Shown: positions 17,785 through 28,735 of the stretch, piece by piece
Layout of the letters: each line of letters starts with the position of its first letter
Position numbering within the stretch: the stretch's first letter is position 1
DNA from: Cupriavidus respiraculi
GTDB lineage: Bacteria; Pseudomonadota; Gammaproteobacteria; Burkholderiales; Burkholderiaceae
Assembly: GCF_914271545.1 (NCBI RefSeq)
Contig: NZ_CAJZAH010000005.1
Coordinates: 1-64,000 of the forward strand
Direction: 5' to 3'
DNA length: 64,000 bases
Position numbers and translations under genes: made by a program
The notes under the pieces: generated by a model
Databases searched by the model: none
What the model was told of the DNA's origin: nothing
Seen by the model: only the letters and a program-made list of their open reading frames with translations

Positions 17785-19176
17785 GTGTCTCAAGCCGTAT
17801 CCCCTTCGCAAGCCCCGCTCGCGGCCGCCGCCGCGCCGGCCGATCCCACGGTCACCATCGAAAGCCTCGATATGGAGGCACGGGGCGTGGGCCGCCTGGT
17901 CAACGAGGACGGCACGCCCGGGAAAGTGGTCTTCGTGGAAGGTGCGTTGCCCGGCGAAGTGGTGAGCTACCGCAGCTTTCGCCGCAAGCCCAGTTACGAG
18001 CAGGCCCATCTGGTCGAGGTCAAGCAGGCCTCGGTGATGCGGGTGGCGCCGGGATGCCAGCATTTCGGCGTGTGCGGCGGCTGCTCGATGCAGCACCTGG
18101 ACGCGCGCGCCCAGCTTGCCATCAAGCAACGCATCCTGGAAGACAACCTGTGGCATCTGTCCAAGGTGCGGCCTGACATCGTGTTCCGCCCCATCGCCGG
18201 GCCGGATTGGGGATACCGCTATCGCGCGCGGCTGACCGTGCGGCATGTCGCCAAGAAGGGCGGGGTGCTGGTCGGTTTCCACGAACGCAAGAGCAGCTAC
18301 GTGGCGGACATGACGCGCTGCGAGGTGCTGCCGCCGCACCTTTCCGCGATGCTGGTGCCGCTGCGCGAACTGGTGGGCGGGCTGTCGATCCGCGATCGCA
18401 TGCCGCAGATCGAGGTGGCCGTCGGCCACGAGGTGACCGCGCTGGTGCTGCGCATCCTGGAGCCCCTCACCGACGCCGACAAGGATCTGCTGCGCGCCTT
18501 CGCCGACCGGCATGGGGTGCAGTTCTGGCTGCAGCCCAAGGGCCCCGACACCGTCGCGCCGTTCTATCCGCTGGACGTGGAACTGGCTTACGAATTGCCG
18601 GAGTTCGGCATCCGCATGCCGTTCAAGCCGACCGACTTCACGCAGGTCAACCACCAGATCAATCGCGTGCTGATCGGCCGGGCGCTGCGGCTGCTCGATG
18701 CCCAGCCCGGCGACCGGCTGCTGGACCTGTTCTGCGGTATCGGCAATTTCACGTTGCCGCTGGCGACCCAGGGACGCGCCGTGGTCGGCATCGAGGGCAG
18801 CGAGGCGCTGACCACCCGCGCGCTGGCCAACGCCGAATACAACGGTCTCGCGCACAAGACCGAGTTCGCCTGCCGCAATCTGTTCGAGGTGGGCGCCGAG
18901 GACATCGCGGCGCTGGGCCGCTTCGACCGCTGGCTGATCGATCCGCCGCGAGAGGGCGCGCTGGCCGTGTGCAAGGCGCTCGGCGAGCTGGCCGAGCAGG
19001 GCAGCGATGTGCTGCCGCGGCGTATCGTCTATGTGTCGTGCAATCCCGCCACCCTGGCGCGCGATGCCGGGCTGCTGGTGCACGAGGCCGGATATCGCCT
19101 GACCGGCGCCGGCGTGGTGAACATGTTCCCGCACACGTCGCACGTGGAATCCATCGCCGTCTTCGAGCGGGACTGA
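17785..19176 (+). CDS. rlmD: 23S rRNA (uracil(1939)-C(5))-methyltransferase RlmD
   Basis: A 463-residue TrmA/RumA-family enzyme that methylates U1939 of 23S rRNA. An N-terminal TRAM RNA-binding domain ([15 protein letters not shown]) is followed by the Fe-S cysteines C91, C97 and C100 ([10 protein letters not shown]) and a further Cys near 179. The SAM motif is [16 protein letters not shown]. The catalytic nucleophile lies in [12 protein letters not shown] near residue 418. The GTG start was preferred because it lies just behind a -10 box and the TRAM domain begins soon after; earlier in-frame starts would fall upstream of that promoter. Confidence 0.94.
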   Translation: MSQAVSPSQAPLAAAAAPADPTVTIESLDMEARGVGRLVNEDGTPGKVVFVEGALPGEVVSYRSFRRKPSYEQAHLVEVKQASVMRVAPGCQHFGVCGGCSMQHLDARAQLAIKQRILEDNLWHLSKVRPDIVFRPIAGPDWGYRYRARLTVRHVAKKGGVLVGFHERKSSYVADMTRCEVLPPHLSAMLVPLRELVGGLSIRDRMPQIEVAVGHEVTALVLRILEPLTDADKDLLRAFADRHGVQFWLQPKGPDTVAPFYPLDVELAYELPEFGIRMPFKPTDFTQVNHQINRVLIGRALRLLDAQPGDRLLDLFCGIGNFTLPLATQGRAVVGIEGSEALTTRALANAEYNGLAHKTEFACRNLFEVGAEDIAALGRFDRWLIDPPREGALAVCKALGELAEQGSDVLPRRIVYVSCNPATLARDAGLLVHEAGYRLTGAGVVNMFPHTSHVESIAVFERD

Positions 19177-19194
19177 GCAGCAAGAGGCGCAAAA

Positions 19195-19222
19195 AAAAGA
19201 GCCAGCTCGCGCTGGCTCTTTT
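19195..19222. terminator. Bidirectional terminator between rlmD and the BI-1 gene
   Basis: AAAAGAGCCAGC pairs with GCTGGCTCTTTT around a TCGC loop. It has an A-run on the left and T-run on the right, so it can stop transcription from both converging genes. Confidence 0.9.
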
Positions 19223-19253
19223 CACATGGGCCGCAGGCCCGGGTGCGTATGGG

Positions 19254-19958
19254 TCAGTCCCTGTTGCCGCCGAAGATGCCGAGCAGCGCGAGCAGGTTGA
19301 CGAAGACGTTGTAGACGTCGAGGTAGATCGCCAGCGTCGCCGTGATGTAGTTGGTTTCGCCGCCATTCACCACGCGCTGCACGTCGTACAGCATGTATGC
19401 GGAGAAGATACCGATCGCCAGCACCGACACCGTGATCATCAGCGACGGCAGTTGCAGCCAGATATTGGCCACGCTCGCCAGGATCAGCAGGATCACGCCG
19501 ACGAACAGGAACTTGCCCATGTTCGAGAAATCGCGCTTGCTGACCGTGGCGACGGTCGCCATCGTCGCGAAGATCGCCGCGGTGCCGCCGAAGGCATACA
19601 TGATCAGCGCCGGGCCGTTGGAGAACTGCAGCACCGAGCCGATCAGCCGGGACAGCATCAGCCCCATGAAGAACGTGAAGGCCAGCAGCAGCACGACGCC
19701 CATCGAGCTGTTCTTGGTCTTCTCGATGGCGTAGAAGAAGCCGAAGGCGATGCCGAGGAACAGGATCAGCGACAGGCCGGGGCTGCCCGCCATGAAGCTG
19801 AAGCCCGTCGCCACGCCGATCCAGGCGCCCAGCACGGTGGGGATCATGGACAGCGCAAGCAGCCAGTAGGTGTTGCGCAGGACCCGGTTGCGAACGGCGA
19901 CGGAACCCGCCGTCGTGCTCGCGCTGCCGAAACTATAGGTGTTCAGCTTGTCGTTCAT
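19254..19958 (-). CDS. Bax inhibitor-1/YccA family membrane protein
   Basis: A 234-residue protein with about seven hydrophobic helices and almost no soluble domain, the BI-1/YccA pattern. Examples are LLALSMIPTVLGAWIGVATG, GVVLLLAFTFFMGLML and YLDVYNVFVNLLALLGIFGG at the C-terminus. YccA in E. coli modulates the FtsH protease at the inner membrane; that partner (HflKC) is encoded at 32145-34411 in this window. The start at 19958 has CAGGAG 5 bases before it on the minus strand. Function in this organism is by family only. Confidence 0.9.
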   Translation of the reverse strand: MNDKLNTYSFGSASTTAGSVAVRNRVLRNTYWLLALSMIPTVLGAWIGVATGFSFMAGSPGLSLILFLGIAFGFFYAIEKTKNSSMGVVLLLAFTFFMGLMLSRLIGSVLQFSNGPALIMYAFGGTAAIFATMATVATVSKRDFSNMGKFLFVGVILLILASVANIWLQLPSLMITVSVLAIGIFSAYMLYDVQRVVNGGETNYITATLAIYLDVYNVFVNLLALLGIFGGNRD

Positions 19959-20279
19959 GGTGACTCCTGTGTCGGAAGATGCGGCGCCCCGGTTCTGCCC
20001 GGGCATACCCACCGCCAATGTGGCACCGACCAATGGCGATTGCAAGCCCTGGAAGGTAGGGAAAAAATCACATTTCGTTGAAAAAGTGCGCTGTCCCAAC
20101 GCTGCTTAGTGTGGTTCGGTGGCGAGGCCGTTCCCATGTATTGCACATTTGTAATGTTGGCTCGCCGCTCAGCCCGCGCCGGGCTTCCCGGCGCCGGTCC
20201 TGTTCTCGAAAGTCATGCGGTCTCATGCTAGAATCTCGCGTTTCTTCCATTGGTAACCCCTTCATTTTTCGGAGTTTTT
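19959..20279. other. 321-bp divergent intergenic region between BI-1 and ndk
   Basis: No convincing coding sequence is seen on either strand. It holds the ribosome-binding site of the BI-1 gene at its left end and the ndk promoter (TAGAAT at 20229) and leader at its right end. A more AT-rich stretch at 20057-20160 probably carries the BI-1 promoter, but I cannot pin down its boxes. Confidence 0.6.
20229..20234 (+). promoter_or_regulatory. -10 box (TAGAAT) of ndk
   Basis: TAGAAT followed by C, with weak matches to a -35 at 20205. The predicted start leaves a leader of about 40 nt containing GGAG before the ndk ATG. Confidence 0.55.
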
Positions 20280-20705
20280 ATGGCGATCGAACGCACCCTG
20301 TCGATTATCAAGCCCGATGCCGTGGCTAAAAATGTCATCGGCCAGATCTATGCCCGTTTCGAAGCCGCTGGCCTGAAGGTCGTGGCCGCCAAGATGGTGC
20401 ACCTGTCGCGTGGCGAAGCCGAGCAGTTCTACGCCGTGCACAAGGCCCGCCCGTTCTTCAAGGACCTGGTGGACTTCATGGTTTCCGGCCCGGTCATGAT
20501 CCAGGCGCTGGAAGGCGAGAACGCCATCGCCAAGAACCGCGAACTGATGGGCGCGACCGATCCGAAGAAGGCCGACAAGGGCACCATCCGCGCCGACTTC
20601 GCCGACAGCATCGACGCCAACGCCGTGCACGGCTCGGACGCCGCGGAAACGGCCGCCGTCGAAATCGCCTTCTTCTTCCCGGGCATGAACGTTTACTCGC
20701 GTTGA
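20280..20705 (+). CDS. ndk: Nucleoside diphosphate kinase
   Basis: A 141-residue kinase that moves the gamma phosphate of ATP to other nucleoside diphosphates. The phosphorylated His is H117 in NAVHGSD, and K11 in [10 protein letters not shown] is also present. The length and the [11 protein letters not shown] end are standard. GGAG precedes the ATG at 20280. It heads the run ndk-rlmN-pilW-rodZ-ispG-hisS, the standard beta-proteobacterial order. Confidence 0.98.
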   Translation: MAIERTLSIIKPDAVAKNVIGQIYARFEAAGLKVVAAKMVHLSRGEAEQFYAVHKARPFFKDLVDFMVSGPVMIQALEGENAIAKNRELMGATDPKKADKGTIRADFADSIDANAVHGSDAAETAAVEIAFFFPGMNVYSR

Positions 20706-20758
20706 TTGTCTGGTCTGTCACGCAACACTAGACTGACATCCAAGCGGATACTGCCGTC

Positions 20759-21925
20759 ATGAACGATCTCGTCAACCTGCTCGATCTCGATGCGGACGCG
20801 CTCACCGCCTATTGCGGCGAGCTCGGCGAGAAGCCGTTTCGCGCGCGGCAGTTGCAGCGCTGGATCCACCAGTTCGGCGCCAGCCGTTTCGACCAGATGT
20901 CGGACCTGGCCAAGTCGTTGCGTGAAAAGCTGGCTACCCGCGCCGAGATCCGCTCGCCGGGCGTCATGGCCGACCACCTGTCGGCCGATGGCACCCGCAA
21001 GTGGCTGCTCGACGTGGGCAACGGCAATGCCGTCGAGACGGTATACATCCCCGAAGAAACGCGCGGCACGCTGTGCGTTTCCTCGCAGGCGGGATGCGCG
21101 GTCAATTGCCGCTTCTGCTCCACCGGCAAGCAGGGCTTCTCGCGCAACCTGACCACCGGCGAGATCATCGGTCAGCTGTGGATGGCGGAATTCGCCATGC
21201 GCGCGCAGCTGGGCCGCGGCCCCAAGGACGACCGCGTCATCTCCAACGTGGTGATGATGGGCATGGGCGAGCCGCTGCTGAACTACGACGCGGTCGTGCC
21301 GGCAATGCGCCTGATGCTGGACGACAACGCCTACGGGCTGTCGCGCAGGCGCGTGACGCTGTCCACCTCGGGCGTGGTGCCCATGATGGACCGCCTTGCC
21401 AGGGATCTGCCGGTCGCGCTCGCGGTGTCGCTGCACGCGTCGAACGATGCACTGCGCGATGGATTGGTGCCGCTGAACAAGAAATATCCGCTCGCCGAAC
21501 TGATGGCCGCCTGCCGCCGCTATCTGGAGTTCGCGCCGCGCGACTTCATCACCTTCGAATACTGCATGCTGGACGGTGTCAACGACAGCGTCGAGCATGC
21601 GCGGGAACTGTTGAAGCTGGTGGCCGACGTGCCATGCAAGTTCAACCTGATTCCTTTCAATCCCTTCCCGGAGTCGGGGCTGAAGCGATCCAACAACGAG
21701 CAGATCCGGCGTTTCGCGCAGGTGTTGCTGGATGCCGGCATCGTCACCACGATCCGCAAGACGCGCGGCGACGATATCGACGCGGCCTGCGGCCAGCTCG
21801 CTGCCGAAGGGCGCGTGCAGGACCGCACGCGGCTCGCCCAGCGCGGCAAGTTCGGCAAGATCACGCCGATCGTCGCCGCGCCCGCCGGGGACGAGGCCAA
21901 GGCTCGGGAGGCTCGCCCTGCATGA
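20759..21925 (+). CDS. rlmN: Dual-specificity RNA methyltransferase RlmN
   Basis: A 388-residue radical-SAM enzyme that methylates C2 of A2503 in 23S rRNA and A37 in some tRNAs. The Fe-S cysteines are C113, C117 and C120 in CAVNCRFC. The methyl-carrying cysteine near the C-terminus is C344 in [22 protein letters not shown] is the usual SAM contact. The last about 25 residues are a family-variable Ala-rich tail. Its stop overlaps the pilW start (ATGA at 21922-21925). Confidence 0.97.
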   Translation: MNDLVNLLDLDADALTAYCGELGEKPFRARQLQRWIHQFGASRFDQMSDLAKSLREKLATRAEIRSPGVMADHLSADGTRKWLLDVGNGNAVETVYIPEETRGTLCVSSQAGCAVNCRFCSTGKQGFSRNLTTGEIIGQLWMAEFAMRAQLGRGPKDDRVISNVVMMGMGEPLLNYDAVVPAMRLMLDDNAYGLSRRRVTLSTSGVVPMMDRLARDLPVALAVSLHASNDALRDGLVPLNKKYPLAELMAACRRYLEFAPRDFITFEYCMLDGVNDSVEHARELLKLVADVPCKFNLIPFNPFPESGLKRSNNEQIRRFAQVLLDAGIVTTIRKTRGDDIDAACGQLAAEGRVQDRTRLAQRGKFGKITPIVAAPAGDEAKAREARPA

Positions 21926-22701
21926 TGCGCCTGATTGTGGCGGTCTGTTCCGGGCTGATGCTGCTGTCCGCCTGCCAATTGCCGCACACGCCGGCGCAAG
22001 ACATCCAGACCGCTTCGGACCAGACCGATGCGCGGCGGCGCGCCAGCATCCGCCTGCAGCTGGCCAGCAGCTATCTGGAGGCCGGACAATACGCGGTGTC
22101 GCTGGACGAGGCCAAGCAGGCCATCGCCATTGACCCGTCGCTGGTGGACGCCCACCATGTGAAGGCGTTGGCGTACATGGGCATGAACGAGAACGCGCTG
22201 GCCGAAGACAGCTTTCGCACCGCGTTGTCGATGCGGGCCAGCGATGGCGACCTGCTGAACAACTACGGTTGGTTCCTGTGCCAGTCGGGCCGCTATGCCG
22301 AAGGCATGGCGACGCTGCGGCGCGCGGTGGCTTCGCCCTCCACAGCGGGGGCCGGCAAGCCGTTAACCAGTCTGGGCGCGTGCCAGTTGCGCGCCGGCGA
22401 CGCGGTGGCGGCGGAAAAGACGCTGCTTGCCGCGCTCGGTTACGACCGCAACAACCCGGTGGCCAACACGAGCCTTGCGCAACTGTATTACCAGCGGGGC
22501 GACTACCCGCAAGCCAGGCAGTACGTCGGACGCGTCAACAGCGGCATCTACGCCAGCGCGCAATCGCTGTGGCTGGGTGCGCGCGTGGCCCGCCGGCAGG
22601 GCGATACGGCGGCGCAGAATGCGCTGGTCGCCCGGCTGCGCGAACGGTTTCCCCAGTCGCGCGAGTTGACCGCCTACGAACAAGGAGCATGGGATGAGTG
22701 A
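21922..22701 (+). CDS. pilW: Type IV pilus biogenesis/stability lipoprotein PilW (PilF-like)
   Basis: A 259-residue TPR lipoprotein. The lipobox LLSAC puts the lipidated cysteine at C18. Tetratricopeptide repeats run from about residue 35 to 230 ([20 protein letters not shown] and [18 protein letters not shown]). In the family it helps the secretin PilQ assemble in the outer membrane. The name is used both for pilus biogenesis and as a generic TPR protein at this locus. The start overlaps the rlmN stop, and the end overlaps rodZ by 8 bp. Confidence 0.88.
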   Translation: MMRLIVAVCSGLMLLSACQLPHTPAQDIQTASDQTDARRRASIRLQLASSYLEAGQYAVSLDEAKQAIAIDPSLVDAHHVKALAYMGMNENALAEDSFRTALSMRASDGDLLNNYGWFLCQSGRYAEGMATLRRAVASPSTAGAGKPLTSLGACQLRAGDAVAAEKTLLAALGYDRNNPVANTSLAQLYYQRGDYPQARQYVGRVNSGIYASAQSLWLGARVARRQGDTAAQNALVARLRERFPQSRELTAYEQGAWDE

Positions 22702-23728
22702 ACACGAGCGCGCCGAGAGCCCGGCCGTCTCGCCGAACCAGGTGGCCGGCAGCCCCGCGGAAGCGGTGGCCCGCGAGATCGGTGCGAGTCTTGCCCGCGA
22801 ACGCGAGGCGCAGGGATTGTCGCTCGACGACGTCAGCGCTCGCCTGAAGGTGGCGGGCAACAAGCTGGCCGCGATCGAGGCGGGGCGCATCGACGCGCTG
22901 CCTGACCTGACGTTCGCCAAGGGCGTGATGCGCGCCTATGCACGCATGCTGCATGCGGACATCGACAATCTGCTCGCCCGCTTCCATGCGCAGGCGATGC
23001 CCGCCGTGGATGTCGGCATCCGGCGGCAAGGCACCATCAACGAGAGCTTTGACGACCGTGCGCGCTTCCGCTCCAGCGGCTCATTCCGCTCCAGCGGTTC
23101 GAGCGGCTCGGGTGGCCGCTGGGTCTGGCTGGCGCTGATGGCGGCGGTGGTGTGCGCCGGCGCGCTGTTCGGCGTGGACCATATCAAGCAATGGATCGAC
23201 GCCCAGCGCGAAGGGTTTGCCACCTCCGCCCCGGCCGACGAGACGACCGCGACGACCACCGAGTCGGGCACCGTGGTGGCGCCGCTGCCGCAGGTGATGG
23301 CGGGCGCCGATGCGTCGGCACCGTCCGAGTCGCCCGCCATCGGCGCGACGGCGACCACCGGCACGACCGGCACCACCGAAACGCCGCTCGCGGCGCCCCT
23401 CGGTGGCGCTTCCGCGCCCGTGGGCACGGTGGCTCCCGCCGCTTCCGCGCCGGTGGCCGCTCCCGCCGTTGCCACGGCGCCGGCCGCCAGCGGCGACGTG
23501 CGCCTGCGCTTCGTCGCCGAAACGTGGTACGAGGTGCGCGACAGCAGCGGCAAGGTCGTGATCGGCGGCACCGCCAAGGCGGGCGACGAAATCGCAGGCA
23601 CCGGCACGCCCCCCTACAAGGTCGTGATCGGCAACGTCAAGGGCGTCGAATCGATGACCCGTGGCGGCGCGCCGGTCGACGTGCAGGCGGCCAACCGTAA
23701 CAACGTGGCGCGCCTGACGCTGCCTTGA
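22694..23728 (+). CDS. rodZ: RodZ-like cytoskeletal/helix-turn-helix membrane protein
   Basis: A 344-residue protein with the RodZ layout: a Cro-type helix-turn-helix at about 26-98 (LSLDDVSARLKVAGNKLAAIE), a single membrane segment at 143-160, a Thr/Ala/Pro-rich periplasmic linker, and a C-terminal DUF4115 domain from about 260 (RFVAETWYEVRDSSGKVV). RodZ links MreB filaments to the cell-wall elongation machine. The ATG overlaps the end of pilW by 8 bp, so translation is probably coupled. Confidence 0.92.
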   Translation: MSEHERAESPAVSPNQVAGSPAEAVAREIGASLAREREAQGLSLDDVSARLKVAGNKLAAIEAGRIDALPDLTFAKGVMRAYARMLHADIDNLLARFHAQAMPAVDVGIRRQGTINESFDDRARFRSSGSFRSSGSSGSGGRWVWLALMAAVVCAGALFGVDHIKQWIDAQREGFATSAPADETTATTTESGTVVAPLPQVMAGADASAPSESPAIGATATTGTTGTTETPLAAPLGGASAPVGTVAPAASAPVAAPAVATAPAASGDVRLRFVAETWYEVRDSSGKVVIGGTAKAGDEIAGTGTPPYKVVIGNVKGVESMTRGGAPVDVQAANRNNVARLTLP

Positions 23729-23770
23729 GCGAAGCTCGGCGGCGCAGGTGCAATGCAAGGTGGTAACGCT

Positions 23771-25057
23771 ATGAACCAACAGGACGGCTCGCCGGTACTG
23801 CCCGGCTCGATGCCGCGCCGCCAGACCCGGCAGGCGCGGGTGGCGTGGGGCGACAACATCGTCACCATCGGCGGCGACGCGCCGGTGCGCGTGCAGTCGA
23901 TGACCAACACCGACACGGTCGACGCCATCGGCACCGCGATCCAGGTCAAGGAACTGGCGCGCGCCGGCTCGGAGATCGTGCGGATCACGGTCAATACGCC
24001 GGAAGCCGCCGCGGCGGTGCCGGGCATCCGCGAGCAGCTCGACCGCATGGGCGTGAACGTGCCGCTGGTCGGCGACTTCCACTACAACGGCCACAAGCTG
24101 CTGCAGGACTATCCCGAGTGCGCGCAGGCGCTGTCCAAGTACCGGATCAATCCGGGCAACGTGGGGCAGGGCGCCAAGCGCGACACGCAGTTCGCGCAGA
24201 TGATCGAACTGGCCTGCCGCTACGACAAGCCGGTGCGCATCGGCGTGAACTGGGGCAGCCTGGACCAGGCGCTGCTGGCGCGCGTGATGGACGAGAATGC
24301 GCAGCGGCCCCAACCGTGGCCGGCGCAGAGCGTGATGGTGGAGGCGCTGATCACCTCGGCCATCGAGTCCGCGCGCAAGGCCGAGGAGATCGGACTGGCG
24401 GGCAACCAGATCATCCTGTCGTGCAAGGTGTCGCAGGTGCAGGAGCTGATCGCGGTCTACCGCGAGCTCGCGCGCCGCTGCGATTACGCGCTGCACCTGG
24501 GCCTGACCGAGGCCGGCATGGGCAGCAAGGGCATCGTCGCTTCGACCGCGGCGCTGTCGGTGCTGCTGCAGGAAGGCATCGGCGATACCATCCGCATCTC
24601 GCTGACGCCGGAGCCCGGCGCCCCGCGTGAGAAGGAGGTCTATGTCGGGCAGGAAATCCTGCAGACCATGGGCCTGCGCAACTTCACGCCGATGGTGATC
24701 GCGTGTCCCGGTTGCGGACGCACCACCAGCACGGTGTTCCAGGAGCTGGCGGCCAGCATCCAGGCCTATCTGCGCGAGCAGATGCCGGTCTGGAAGACCG
24801 CCTATCCGGGAGTCGAGGAAATGGACGTGGCCGTGATGGGCTGCATCGTCAACGGTCCCGGCGAGAGCAAGCACGCCAATATCGGCATCTCGCTGCCGGG
24901 CTCGGGCGAGTCGCCCGCCGCGCCGGTGTTCGTCGACGGCGTCAAGGTCCGGACCCTGCGGGGCGACCGGATCGCCGAGGAATTCCAGGCCATCGTCGAC
25001 GACTACGTGCGCACGCACTACGGCAAGGACGCCAAGCCTGCCGCGCCGGCGGCCTGA
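23771..25057 (+). CDS. ispG: 4-hydroxy-3-methylbut-2-en-1-yl diphosphate synthase IspG
   Basis: A 428-residue Fe-S enzyme of the MEP isoprenoid pathway (GcpE). An N-terminal TIM barrel ([13 protein letters not shown], then [14 protein letters not shown]) is followed by the Fe-S part with CPGCGRTT and [15 protein letters not shown]. It uses the longer bacterial form with an insert between the domains. I chose the ATG at 23771, which has AAGGTGG 9 bases upstream; an in-frame ATG at 23753 is also possible and would add six residues. Confidence 0.96.
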   Translation: MNQQDGSPVLPGSMPRRQTRQARVAWGDNIVTIGGDAPVRVQSMTNTDTVDAIGTAIQVKELARAGSEIVRITVNTPEAAAAVPGIREQLDRMGVNVPLVGDFHYNGHKLLQDYPECAQALSKYRINPGNVGQGAKRDTQFAQMIELACRYDKPVRIGVNWGSLDQALLARVMDENAQRPQPWPAQSVMVEALITSAIESARKAEEIGLAGNQIILSCKVSQVQELIAVYRELARRCDYALHLGLTEAGMGSKGIVASTAALSVLLQEGIGDTIRISLTPEPGAPREKEVYVGQEILQTMGLRNFTPMVIACPGCGRTTSTVFQELAASIQAYLREQMPVWKTAYPGVEEMDVAVMGCIVNGPGESKHANIGISLPGSGESPAAPVFVDGVKVRTLRGDRIAEEFQAIVDDYVRTHYGKDAKPAAPAA

Positions 25058-25095
25058 GCCGAACGAATCGCGCTCGCGCGAGCATATTGAGAACA

Positions 25096-26463
25096 ATGAA
25101 CCAGACCGAGAAAGCGGCGCCCGGCGATGGCGCCAAGCCTGAAGAAAAGAGCAAGCCGGCCAAGGCGCTGCAGGGTGTGAAGGGCATGAACGACATGCTG
25201 CCCGCCGACGCGCCGCTGTGGGAGCATTTCGAGAGTGCCGCGCGCGCGATGCTGCGCGCCTATGGCTACCAGCAGATCCGCACGCCCATCGTCGAGCACA
25301 CGCAGCTGTTCGTGCGCGGCATCGGCGAGGTGACCGATATCGTCGAGAAGGAGATGTACTCCTTTACCGACGCGCTCAACGGCGAGCAGCTCACGCTGCG
25401 CCCGGAGGGCACCGCGGCCGCGGTGCGCGCCACCATCGAGCACAACCTGCTGTACGACGGTCCGAAGCGCCTGTGGTACACCGGCCCGATGTTCCGCCAC
25501 GAGCGCCCGCAGCGCGGCCGCTACCGCCAGTTCCACCAGCTTGGCGCCGAGGCGCTCGGCTTCGCCGGTCCCGATGTGGATGCCGAGATCATCCTGATGT
25601 GCCAGCGGCTGTGGGACGACCTGGGCCTGACCGGCGTGCGGCTGGAGCTCAATTCGCTGGGGCAGGCGCACGAGCGCGCCGCCCATCGCGAGGAACTGAT
25701 CAAGTACCTGGAAGGCTTCCAGGACATCCTGGACGAGGACGGCAAGCGCCGGCTCTACACCAACCCGCTGCGCGTGCTGGACACCAAGAATCCCGCGCTG
25801 CAGGAGATGGCCGCCAACGCCCCCAAGCTGATCGACTTCCTCGGCGAGGAATCGCTGGCCCATTTCGACGGCGTGCAGCGCCTGCTGAAGGCCAACAATA
25901 TTCCGTTCAAGATCAATCCGCGCCTGGTGCGCGGGCTGGACTACTACAACCTGACGGTGTTCGAGTGGATCACCGACAAGCTCGGCGCGCAGGGCACCAT
26001 CGCCGGCGGCGGCCGCTATGACCCGCTGATCGCGCAGATGGGCGGCAAGCCGGCGCCCGCCTGCGGCTGGGCCATGGGCATCGAGCGGATCATCGAACTG
26101 CTGCGCGAGGAAAAGCTGGCGCCGCAGGCCGAGGGCTGCGACGTGTACCTGGTGCACCAGGGCGAAGCCGCCGCGCAGCAGGCGATGGTCGTGGCCGAGC
26201 GCCTGCGCGATGCCGGCCTGGACGTGGTGCTGCATGCCACCCCGGACGGCAAGAGCGGCAGCTTCAAGTCGCAGATGAAGAAGGCGGACGCCAGCGGCGC
26301 GGCCTATGCCGTTATCATCGGCGACCAGGAAGTGGAGGGCGGCGTGGCACAGGTGAAGGATCTGCGCCAGGCGGCGGGCGGCGAGACCAACAACCAGGTC
26401 ACCGTGCCGGCCGATGTGCTGGTCGACTACGTCATCGACGCCATGGTCGGCGCCAGCGAATGA
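25096..26463 (+). CDS. hisS: Histidine-tRNA ligase
   Basis: A 455-residue class II aminoacyl-tRNA synthetase. Motif 2 ([18 protein letters not shown]), the histidine-specific loop ([15 protein letters not shown]) and motif 3 (GGGRYDPLI and GWAMGIERI) are all present, with an anticodon-binding domain after about residue 350. A short Lys/Glu-rich tail of about 25 residues precedes the family start at [13 protein letters not shown] related but non-catalytic paralogue, hisZ, is at 34526. The spacing to ispG is 38 bp. Confidence 0.98.
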   Translation: MNQTEKAAPGDGAKPEEKSKPAKALQGVKGMNDMLPADAPLWEHFESAARAMLRAYGYQQIRTPIVEHTQLFVRGIGEVTDIVEKEMYSFTDALNGEQLTLRPEGTAAAVRATIEHNLLYDGPKRLWYTGPMFRHERPQRGRYRQFHQLGAEALGFAGPDVDAEIILMCQRLWDDLGLTGVRLELNSLGQAHERAAHREELIKYLEGFQDILDEDGKRRLYTNPLRVLDTKNPALQEMAANAPKLIDFLGEESLAHFDGVQRLLKANNIPFKINPRLVRGLDYYNLTVFEWITDKLGAQGTIAGGGRYDPLIAQMGGKPAPACGWAMGIERIIELLREEKLAPQAEGCDVYLVHQGEAAAQQAMVVAERLRDAGLDVVLHATPDGKSGSFKSQMKKADASGAAYAVIIGDQEVEGGVAQVKDLRQAAGGETNNQVTVPADVLVDYVIDAMVGASE

Positions 26464-26593
26464 GCGCATACCGCTCGAACGCCTGATCGCAGCAACGGGG
26501 CGGCGCTGGCCGGCTCCGGCAGTTCAAGGGGCCGCCAGCGGGCGGCCTTGCCCATAACGGAAACGACAACGGAACGCGGGTGGATCCCTCGAC

Positions 26594-27226
26594 ATGGCTT
26601 ACGATCTAGAAGAACAGGAACAGCTCGAGAACATCAAGGCATGGTGGCGCCAGTACGGCAACTTCCTGACCTGGCTCCTGATCGCCTGCCTGCTGGCATT
26701 CGCGGCATGGAACGGCTGGAACTACTGGCAGCGCAAGCAGGCCGGCGAGGCGGCGCTGCTGTACGAGCAGGTGATGAAGGCGGCCGAGAGCCGCGACGTC
26801 GAACGCACCAAGCGCGCGGCCGGCGACCTGGAGCAGAAGTTCGGCAAGACCGCCTATGGCCAGATGTCCGCCATGGTCGCGGCCAAGGTGCTCTATGACG
26901 CGGGCGATCTGGCCGGCGCCAAGAGTCATCTGCAGTGGGCCGTCGAGCATGGCGACGGCGAATACGTGCATCTGGCGCGCGTGCGCCTGGCCGGCATCCT
27001 GCTGGACGAGAAGGCGTACGACCAGGGCCTGGCGCTGCTCAAGGACGAGCCGCCCGCACCGTTCGTGTCGCTGTACGCCGACCGGCGCGGCGATCTGCTC
27101 GCCGCCCAGGACAAGCGCGAGGAAGCGCGCGCGGCCTATCAGAAGGCGCTCGACAAGATGAGCGCCGGCGATGCGTCGATGCGCCAGATCATCCAGTTCA
27201 AGCTCGACGCGCTCGGCACGGCATAA
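26594..27226 (+). CDS. yfgM: YfgM-family tetratricopeptide membrane protein
   Basis: A 210-residue protein with an N-terminal cytoplasmic helix (EEQEQLENIKAWWRQYG), one membrane segment at about 22-42, and periplasmic TPR-like helices. The family interacts with the SecYEG-associated chaperone PpiD and helps exported proteins fold. Between hisS and bamB is the fixed place for this gene in proteobacteria, which makes the call firm. Confidence 0.92.
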   Translation: MAYDLEEQEQLENIKAWWRQYGNFLTWLLIACLLAFAAWNGWNYWQRKQAGEAALLYEQVMKAAESRDVERTKRAAGDLEQKFGKTAYGQMSAMVAAKVLYDAGDLAGAKSHLQWAVEHGDGEYVHLARVRLAGILLDEKAYDQGLALLKDEPPAPFVSLYADRRGDLLAAQDKREEARAAYQKALDKMSAGDASMRQIIQFKLDALGTA

Positions 27227-27331
27227 TCCGCACACCCGAACCGGCCAGTCCGCCGCTCCGTCCGCCCTTCGGTGAAGGGGCGGCCCGAGGTGGCGGATTT
27301 TCGCTTCACCATTTTCAGGAACGACAAGCAC

Positions 27332-28507
27332 ATGACGTCCATGCATTACGGAGCCGCCCGGATTTCGCGCCATGGCGGATTTGCAGGTGCCCTGACGGCC
27401 GCGGCCTGCGCGGCCCTGCTGGCAGGCTGCTCGCTGTTCGGCAAGGCCGACAAGCATCCGCCCAACGAACTGAAGCCGTTTACGCAGACGCTGTCGATCA
27501 AGCAGGCGTGGAGCGCCAGCGTCGGCAAGAGCGGGCCCTACTCCCTGCAGCCGGTCGCGGTGGGCGACAAGGTCTACACGTCGTCCAATGGCGGCAACGT
27601 GCTGGCGCTGGACGGCGCCACGGGCCGTACGGTGTGGCAGGCGAAGACCGATGTGGACCTGACCTCCGGCCCCGGCAGCGACGGCACGGTCACCGCGGTG
27701 GCCGGCGAGAAGGGCGCGGTGTTCGCCTTCGACGGCAGCGGCAAGCAGCTGTGGAAGAAGCAGGTCAACGGCGAGGTGCTGTCGGCCCCGCTGGTGGGCA
27801 ACGGGCTGGTCGTGGTCCGCACCACCGATACCCGGGTGATGGGCCTGGATGCGCAGACCGGCGAGCGCCGCTGGATCTACCAGCGTTCGCAGACGCCGCT
27901 GAATCTGCGCGCCGCAATGGGCATGGTGTTCGCCGGCGACGGCATCGTGATGGGCTTCCCGGGGGGCAAGCTCGGCGTGCTGGCTCCTTCCAACGGCGTG
28001 TTGCGCTGGGAAAGCACGATCTCGTATCCGAAGGGCGTGTCCGAGATCGAGCGGCTCAACGACGTGACGGGCCTGCCCATGGTCAACGGCCGCCAGGTCT
28101 GTGCCACCACCTTCCAGGGCCGCATCGCGTGCCTGGAACTGGCCAACGGCCAGCCGCAGTGGGGCAAGGAATTCTCGTCGCCGACCGGCCCGACGCAGGA
28201 CGACACCTCGCTGTTCGCGGGCGACGAGCGTTCGGTACTATATGCATTCGACCGCTCGAACGGGACCGAACGCTGGCGCAACGACCAGCTGCTGAACCGG
28301 CGCCTGGGCGTGCCGCTGGCCCTGGGCCGTTCCGTGGTGGTAGGCGACTTCGAGGGCTATGTCCACTTCCTGTCGCGCGAGGACGGGCAGTTCCTCGCGC
28401 GCGTCAAGGCCGACGGCAGCGCCATCACCGCCGCGCCCGTGGTATCGGGCCAGACCATGGTGGTCCAGAGCCGCGACGGCGATATCTACGGTTTCCGGCC
28501 GGAATAA
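27332..28507 (+). CDS. bamB: Outer membrane protein assembly factor BamB
   Basis: A 391-residue lipoprotein with a beta-propeller made of PQQ-like repeats ([19 protein letters not shown], then [12 protein letters not shown]). The lipobox LLAGC gives a lipidated C33. BamB supports BamA in inserting outer-membrane barrels. The start at 27332 has AGGA upstream at a long distance of about 12 bases; the next ATG at 27341 is also possible. It sits between yfgM and der, the usual position. Confidence 0.95.
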   Translation: MTSMHYGAARISRHGGFAGALTAAACAALLAGCSLFGKADKHPPNELKPFTQTLSIKQAWSASVGKSGPYSLQPVAVGDKVYTSSNGGNVLALDGATGRTVWQAKTDVDLTSGPGSDGTVTAVAGEKGAVFAFDGSGKQLWKKQVNGEVLSAPLVGNGLVVVRTTDTRVMGLDAQTGERRWIYQRSQTPLNLRAAMGMVFAGDGIVMGFPGGKLGVLAPSNGVLRWESTISYPKGVSEIERLNDVTGLPMVNGRQVCATTFQGRIACLELANGQPQWGKEFSSPTGPTQDDTSLFAGDERSVLYAFDRSNGTERWRNDQLLNRRLGVPLALGRSVVVGDFEGYVHFLSREDGQFLARVKADGSAITAAPVVSGQTMVVQSRDGDIYGFRPE

Positions 28508-28735
28508 GGCCGGACCGACAACCAACCGGCATCCAGCCGCGCACCTGTCGGCGCGGCGGACGTCCAACCCGGCAGCATGATCGTCGCGATCGTGCGGGTG
28601 AATACGGAAGGGGCGACGCACCCTTTCACCCGACAGGATTGCCGGCCGGCAGCGCAGCGCGCGCCGGCCCTCGGACCAACGTGACTCCGGAGTTGTTGGG
28701 GGCGGCGCCAGCCGGCCCCCATTTCCGCTTATTGC